From: Candidatus Faecalibacterium gallistercoris
Lineage (GTDB): Bacteria > Bacillota > Clostridia > Oscillospirales > Ruminococcaceae
Length of the DNA stretch: 64,000 bases
Direction: 5' to 3'
NCBI GenBank assembly: GCA_019116585.1
Contig: DXBJ01000005.1
Span: 18,140-82,139, forward strand
The position numbers and the translations under genes were made by a program. The notes under the pieces were generated by a model. That model made no database searches, was not told the DNA's origin, and saw only the letters and a program-made list of their open reading frames with translations. Shown here piece by piece: positions 61,148 through 64,000 of the stretch (position 1 is the stretch's first letter; each line of letters opens with the position of its first letter).

Positions 61148-61885
61148 ATGTCTGGACATAGCAAATGGAACAACATCAAGCGCAAGAAGGAAAAGACCGA
61201 CGGCGCCCGCGCCAAGGTCTTTACCAAGATCGGCCGCGAGATCAGCGTGGCGGTCCGCAACGGCGGCCCCGACCCCGCCTCCAACGGCAAGCTGGCCGAC
61301 CTGATCAGCAAGGCCAAGCGGATGAACGTGCCCAATGACAACATCCAGCGCATCATCAAAAAGGCCGAGGGCGGCGACAAGACCGAGTACGAGGCCATCA
61401 ACTACGAGGGCTACGGCCCCGGCGGCGTGGCCGTCATGGTCGAGACCCTGACCGACAACCGCAACCGCACCGCCGCCGACCTGCGCCACTATTTTGATAA
61501 GAACGGCGGCAACCTGGGCACACTGGGCTGTGTGGGCTTCCTGTTCACCCAGAAGGGCGTCATCGACATCTCGCTGGAGGACAAGGACCCCGACGAGGCC
61601 ATGATGGACGCCCTGGACGCCGGCGCCGAGGACTTTGACGCGGGCGAGGACGCCGCCGAGATCACCACCGATCCCGACAGCTTCTCGGCCGTCTGCAACG
61701 CGCTGGAGGCCAAGGGGTACGAGTTCATCTCGGCGGACCTGGCCATGGTGCCCATGACCACCACCCGCCTGACCGACCCCGACCAGCTCAAGCTGATGGG
61801 CAAGCTGCTGGACGCGCTGGAGGATGACGACGACGTGCAGAACGTCTGGCACAGCCTCGAAAACGAAGAGGACCTGCCGGAATAA
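61148..61885 (+). CDS. yebC: YebC/PmpR-family protein
   Basis: 245 aa. MSGHSKWNNIKRKKEKTDG start, IKKAEGGDKTEYEAINYEGYGPGGVAVMVE and NGGNLGTLGCVGFLF identify the family. YebC proteins act as DNA-binding regulators and relieve ribosome stalling at polyproline stretches, together with EF-P; the EF-P modification genes yfmF/yfmH are in the same window, and Pro-rich proteins are frequent here. Start behind TAGGAGGCTTACCCCA. Confidence 0.95.
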   Translation: MSGHSKWNNIKRKKEKTDGARAKVFTKIGREISVAVRNGGPDPASNGKLADLISKAKRMNVPNDNIQRIIKKAEGGDKTEYEAINYEGYGPGGVAVMVETLTDNRNRTAADLRHYFDKNGGNLGTLGCVGFLFTQKGVIDISLEDKDPDEAMMDALDAGAEDFDAGEDAAEITTDPDSFSAVCNALEAKGYEFISADLAMVPMTTTRLTDPDQLKLMGKLLDALEDDDDVQNVWHSLENEEDLPE

Positions 61886-61900
61886 TCTCTGCAAAAATAC

Positions 61901-62015
61901 GGAGGCGTTTGCGCCTCCTTGCCGGGGACGACGTGTCCCCGGGGCGCCTTTCCGGACGCGCGTGCGGCCGGAGGGGACGGATGTACGATCGAGCCGGGCG
62001 CAGGCCCGGCTTTTT
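61901..62015 (+). promoter_or_regulatory. Cluster of hairpins ending in a terminator, before the kinase homologue
   Basis: Three consecutive stems, GGAGGCG/CGCCTCC (61901-61918), CGGGGAC/GTCCCCG (61923-61941) and TCCGG/CCGGA (61951-61972), are followed by AGCCGGGC/GCCCGGCT (61992-62011) with TTTTT. The first may end yebC; the last is a clean terminator 57 bases before the next gene. An attenuator or structured leader is possible; no riboswitch family is recognised. Confidence 0.45.
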
Positions 62016-62071
62016 CTGTAGAAGGGCGGGGCCCCGCGCCCCGCGCCTGCACTGCGAAAGGGGGAAAGCAG

Positions 62072-63772
62072 ATGGACGAGCGCACGATCCTTTGCCCGTA
62101 CTGCCGGGCCGTGCTGGAAGAGGGGGCCGAAGGCTGCCCCCACTGCAAGCGCAGCTTTGCCGGCCGCAACCCCACCGGGGCCCTGCCGGTGGGCACCCTG
62201 CTGGCCGGCCGCTACACGGTGGGCGAGATGCTGAGCATCGACGGGGAGGGCATCCTCTACCGCGGGGTGGAAAACCGGGGCAGCTTCCGGGTGACCATCA
62301 AGGAGTACCTGCCCATCACCCTTTCGGCCGAGCGGGGGACGGACTATCAGCTGCGCCCCAAGCCCGGCAGCGAGGTGCTGCTCAAGACCACCCGGATGGA
62401 CTTTGGGGATCTGTACCGCTGCATCCAGCGCATCACCCCGGCCACCGGCCTGGAGGCGGTGCTGGACGTGGTGGAGGCCAACAACACCGTCTACGCCGTG
62501 CTGGAAAACCCCGGCGGCGTGCCCCTGGACCAGTGGCTGGACAAGCAGAAAAACCTGGTGACCCCCGAGCGGGCCTGCGCCATGCTCAAGCCGGTGTTCA
62601 ACGGGGTGGCGGCCATGCACCAGGTGGGGCTGGTCCACCGGGGCATCTGCCCCGAAAACATCCGGGTGCTGGACAACGGCCGCGCCCGGCTGACCGGCTA
62701 CGCCACCATCGGCCTGCGGACGGCGGGCAGCGGCCTGCACGGCCAGCTCTACGAGGGCTACTCCGCCCCGGAGCAGTATTCCGCCGTGGAGTTTGAAGGC
62801 CGCTACACCGACGTCTACAGCCTGTCGGCGGTGTTTTACCGGATGGTCTGCGGCCAGAGCCCCGTCCCGGCGGCCCAGCGGCTGGTCACCGATTCCAACC
62901 CGTCGGCCCGCACCGTCAACCCCGCCGTGCCGGCCTATGTGTCGGACGCGCTGGACCTGGGCCTGCAGCTGGACCCCGCCAGCCGCATCCAGACGGTGCC
63001 CCAGCTGGCCCGGGCCCTGGCCTCCCCCGAGGCCGCCGAAGAGGAGGCCCGCACCCTGCACGCCGCCGGCCGCAAGCGGGCCATCGAGGGCCTGAAAGAA
63101 AAGCGGCCCACCCTCAGCCTGACGGCCATCCTCACCGGCATCCTGGTCCTGCTGGCCGTCCTCACCCTGCTGACGCTGTGGAACCTGCTGGGCCAGGCCC
63201 AGCCCCCTGCGGAGCCTGCGCCTTCGTCCTCCGAGGCGGAGAGCGCCTCCAGCGCGGTGACCGTCCACTACGTCCCCGACTTTGTGGGCATGAGCTACGC
63301 CCAGATCCAGAACAACCGCCAGTATACCGGCATCTATCTGTTCTACGTCACCGAGGCCTACAGCGACAGCGCCCCCGCCGGCACCGTCCTGACCCAGGAG
63401 CCCGCCGCCGGCACCGCCATCACCGAAGGGGAAGATTCCACCATCCGCCTGGTCATCAGCAAGGGGCCCGAGATGGTGGAGATGCCCAACACCATCGGCT
63501 TTACCCAGGAGGGCGCCATCCGTGAGCTGGAAAGCCGGGGCCTGGTGCCCAGCTGCTTCATGGTGGTGAACGACGGCTCCTATGCTTCCGGCTGCGTGGT
63601 GGCCTGCAGCGTCGAGCCCGGCGCCATGGTGGAGGCGGGCAGCACCATCGTGGTGTATATCGCCGCCGACCGGGACGTCCAGATCACCGCTACCCCCGAT
63701 GCCCCGCCCCAGGACGCCGAAAGCCAGGCCGGCAGCTCCGCCCCGGCGGAGGAAACGCCCCCCGAAGAATGA
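62072..63772 (+). CDS. Zinc-ribbon PASTA protein kinase homologue, predicted pseudokinase
   Basis: 566 aa, start behind AAAGGGGGAAAGCAG. Order: zinc ribbon (CPYC 8-11, CPHC 22-25), kinase fold (about 45-320), one membrane segment (about 347-373) and two PASTA domains (about 398-540; VPDFVGMSYAQIQ, MPNTIGFTQEGAI), then a Pro/Glu-rich tail. The kinase keeps the VAIK-type Lys in VTIKEYLP, but the glycine loop is degenerate (LSIDGEGILY), the HRD Asp is Gly191 (HRGICPEN) and DFG is replaced by Thr208-Gly-Tyr. Phosphotransfer is unlikely. PASTA domains normally bind muropeptides or lipid II outside the cell, so a signalling or scaffold role is inferred. Confidence 0.85.
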   Translation: MDERTILCPYCRAVLEEGAEGCPHCKRSFAGRNPTGALPVGTLLAGRYTVGEMLSIDGEGILYRGVENRGSFRVTIKEYLPITLSAERGTDYQLRPKPGSEVLLKTTRMDFGDLYRCIQRITPATGLEAVLDVVEANNTVYAVLENPGGVPLDQWLDKQKNLVTPERACAMLKPVFNGVAAMHQVGLVHRGICPENIRVLDNGRARLTGYATIGLRTAGSGLHGQLYEGYSAPEQYSAVEFEGRYTDVYSLSAVFYRMVCGQSPVPAAQRLVTDSNPSARTVNPAVPAYVSDALDLGLQLDPASRIQTVPQLARALASPEAAEEEARTLHAAGRKRAIEGLKEKRPTLSLTAILTGILVLLAVLTLLTLWNLLGQAQPPAEPAPSSSEAESASSAVTVHYVPDFVGMSYAQIQNNRQYTGIYLFYVTEAYSDSAPAGTVLTQEPAAGTAITEGEDSTIRLVISKGPEMVEMPNTIGFTQEGAIRELESRGLVPSCFMVVNDGSYASGCVVACSVEPGAMVEAGSTIVVYIAADRDVQITATPDAPPQDAESQAGSSAPAEETPPEE

Positions 63773-63777
63773 TCCCC

Positions 63778-63945
63778 TGACCCGCCCGCACGCATCCGCC
63801 GTGCCGGCGGGTCAGCGTGGCGCAAAAGCGCCACGCTCCAGGGGGGACCCATTTCTGCCTGCTGCGCAGGACAGAAATTCCTTCCCCCTGGTGGTTGCGG
63901 TTCCCTGCTTTTGCTGCGCCCGTCGCAGCGGGCTTGCAAAAGGCA
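63778..63945. repeat. Tandem palindromic hairpins at window end
   Basis: At least four adjacent or nested perfect stems: TGACCCGCC/GGCGGGTCA (63778-63814), GCGTGGCGC/GCGCCACGC (63815-63836), CCAGGGGG/CCCCCTGG (63838-63891) enclosing TTTCTG/CAGAAA, and CTTTTGC/GCAAAAG (63908-63942) enclosing GCCCG/CGGGC. No credible coding sequence. It looks like a dispersed palindromic repeat or a structured RNA, and continues to the edge of the window. Confidence 0.5.
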
Positions 63946-64000
63946 GACCGCTGCCCCTGCTCCGCTTCGGCTGTTTCGTCCGCTGGACGCGCCTCAGCTT

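Noticed and set aside
63580..63939. Leftward small gene at the window end
   Set aside because: It runs through the palindromic block and the 3' end of the kinase homologue, with no ribosome binding site or recognisable domain.

Overview
The window is about 64 kb of dense, high-GC (roughly two-thirds G+C) low-copy chromosome from a Firmicute. Gene content and order point to the class Clostridia, most likely an Oscillospirales/Ruminococcaceae gut bacterium near Faecalibacterium, Subdoligranulum or Gemmiger. Supporting signs are a division and cell-wall cluster opening with mraZ, an RNase M5-like Toprim protein, Mini-RNase III, a YfmF/YfmH M16 pair, rplU-rpmA-obg, AGGAGG-type ribosome binding sites and TTGACA/TATAAT-like promoters. 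The genus is inferred from style only; there is no rRNA in the window.

Layout. 1-3.7 kb: holA, an RNase M5-like gene, a PH-domain protein and two HAD proteins. 3.8-4.8 kb: tRNA-Pro, a 166-bp terminal-inverted-repeat element (MITE-like) and a transglycosylase gene whose stop codon lies inside that element. 5-8.7 kb: a two-component system, a Phd/ParE-type toxin-antitoxin pair and an RpiR-type regulator. 8.8-12.4 kb: a heterodimeric ABC exporter. 12.4-18.6 kb: a PepSY lipoprotein, NlpC/P60 hydrolase, M19 dipeptidase, serine hydrolase, TauE-like permease, tadA and an SDR with a long Pro/Ala-rich N-terminus. 18.6-20.2 kb: the primary sigma factor and tRNA-Gln. 20.3-24.6 kb: a second heterodimeric ABC exporter under a MarR regulator with two matching operator candidates. 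24.7-31.5 kb: a membrane diguanylate cyclase, trkA-trkH, and an operon of zinc-ribbon membrane protein, DUF5685 protein and J-domain protein. 31.6-34 kb: a large GH2-fold protein. 34.2-48.3 kb: rsmD, a coiled-coil protein, then mraZ-rsmH-ftsL-pbp-murF-(mraY-like)-ftsW-murG-ftsQ-murE. 48.3-52.3 kb: serC-serA, a BlaI-type repressor and a VanY-like protein. 52.3-63.8 kb: YfmF/YfmH, lgt, a small AT-rich island, rplU-rpmA, obg, mrnC, an rRNA methyltransferase, yebC and a PASTA-domain kinase homologue.

The most unusual signal is a set of four intact, full-length homologues of envelope or sugar-active enzymes whose catalytic residues are missing: the MraY-like protein inside the division cluster, the VanY-like protein, the PASTA kinase homologue and the GH2 protein. 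All four reading frames are uninterrupted, which argues for retained non-catalytic roles rather than recent decay. If the MraY-like protein is inactive, the lipid I synthase must be encoded elsewhere in the genome.

Regulation is unusually readable: three 10-bp-spaced repeats fit an MraZ site, two GTTCG-N4-(C/A)GAAC-type sites flank marR, and three TACAAATGTA-like palindromes precede a BlaI gene with no blaR1 beside it.
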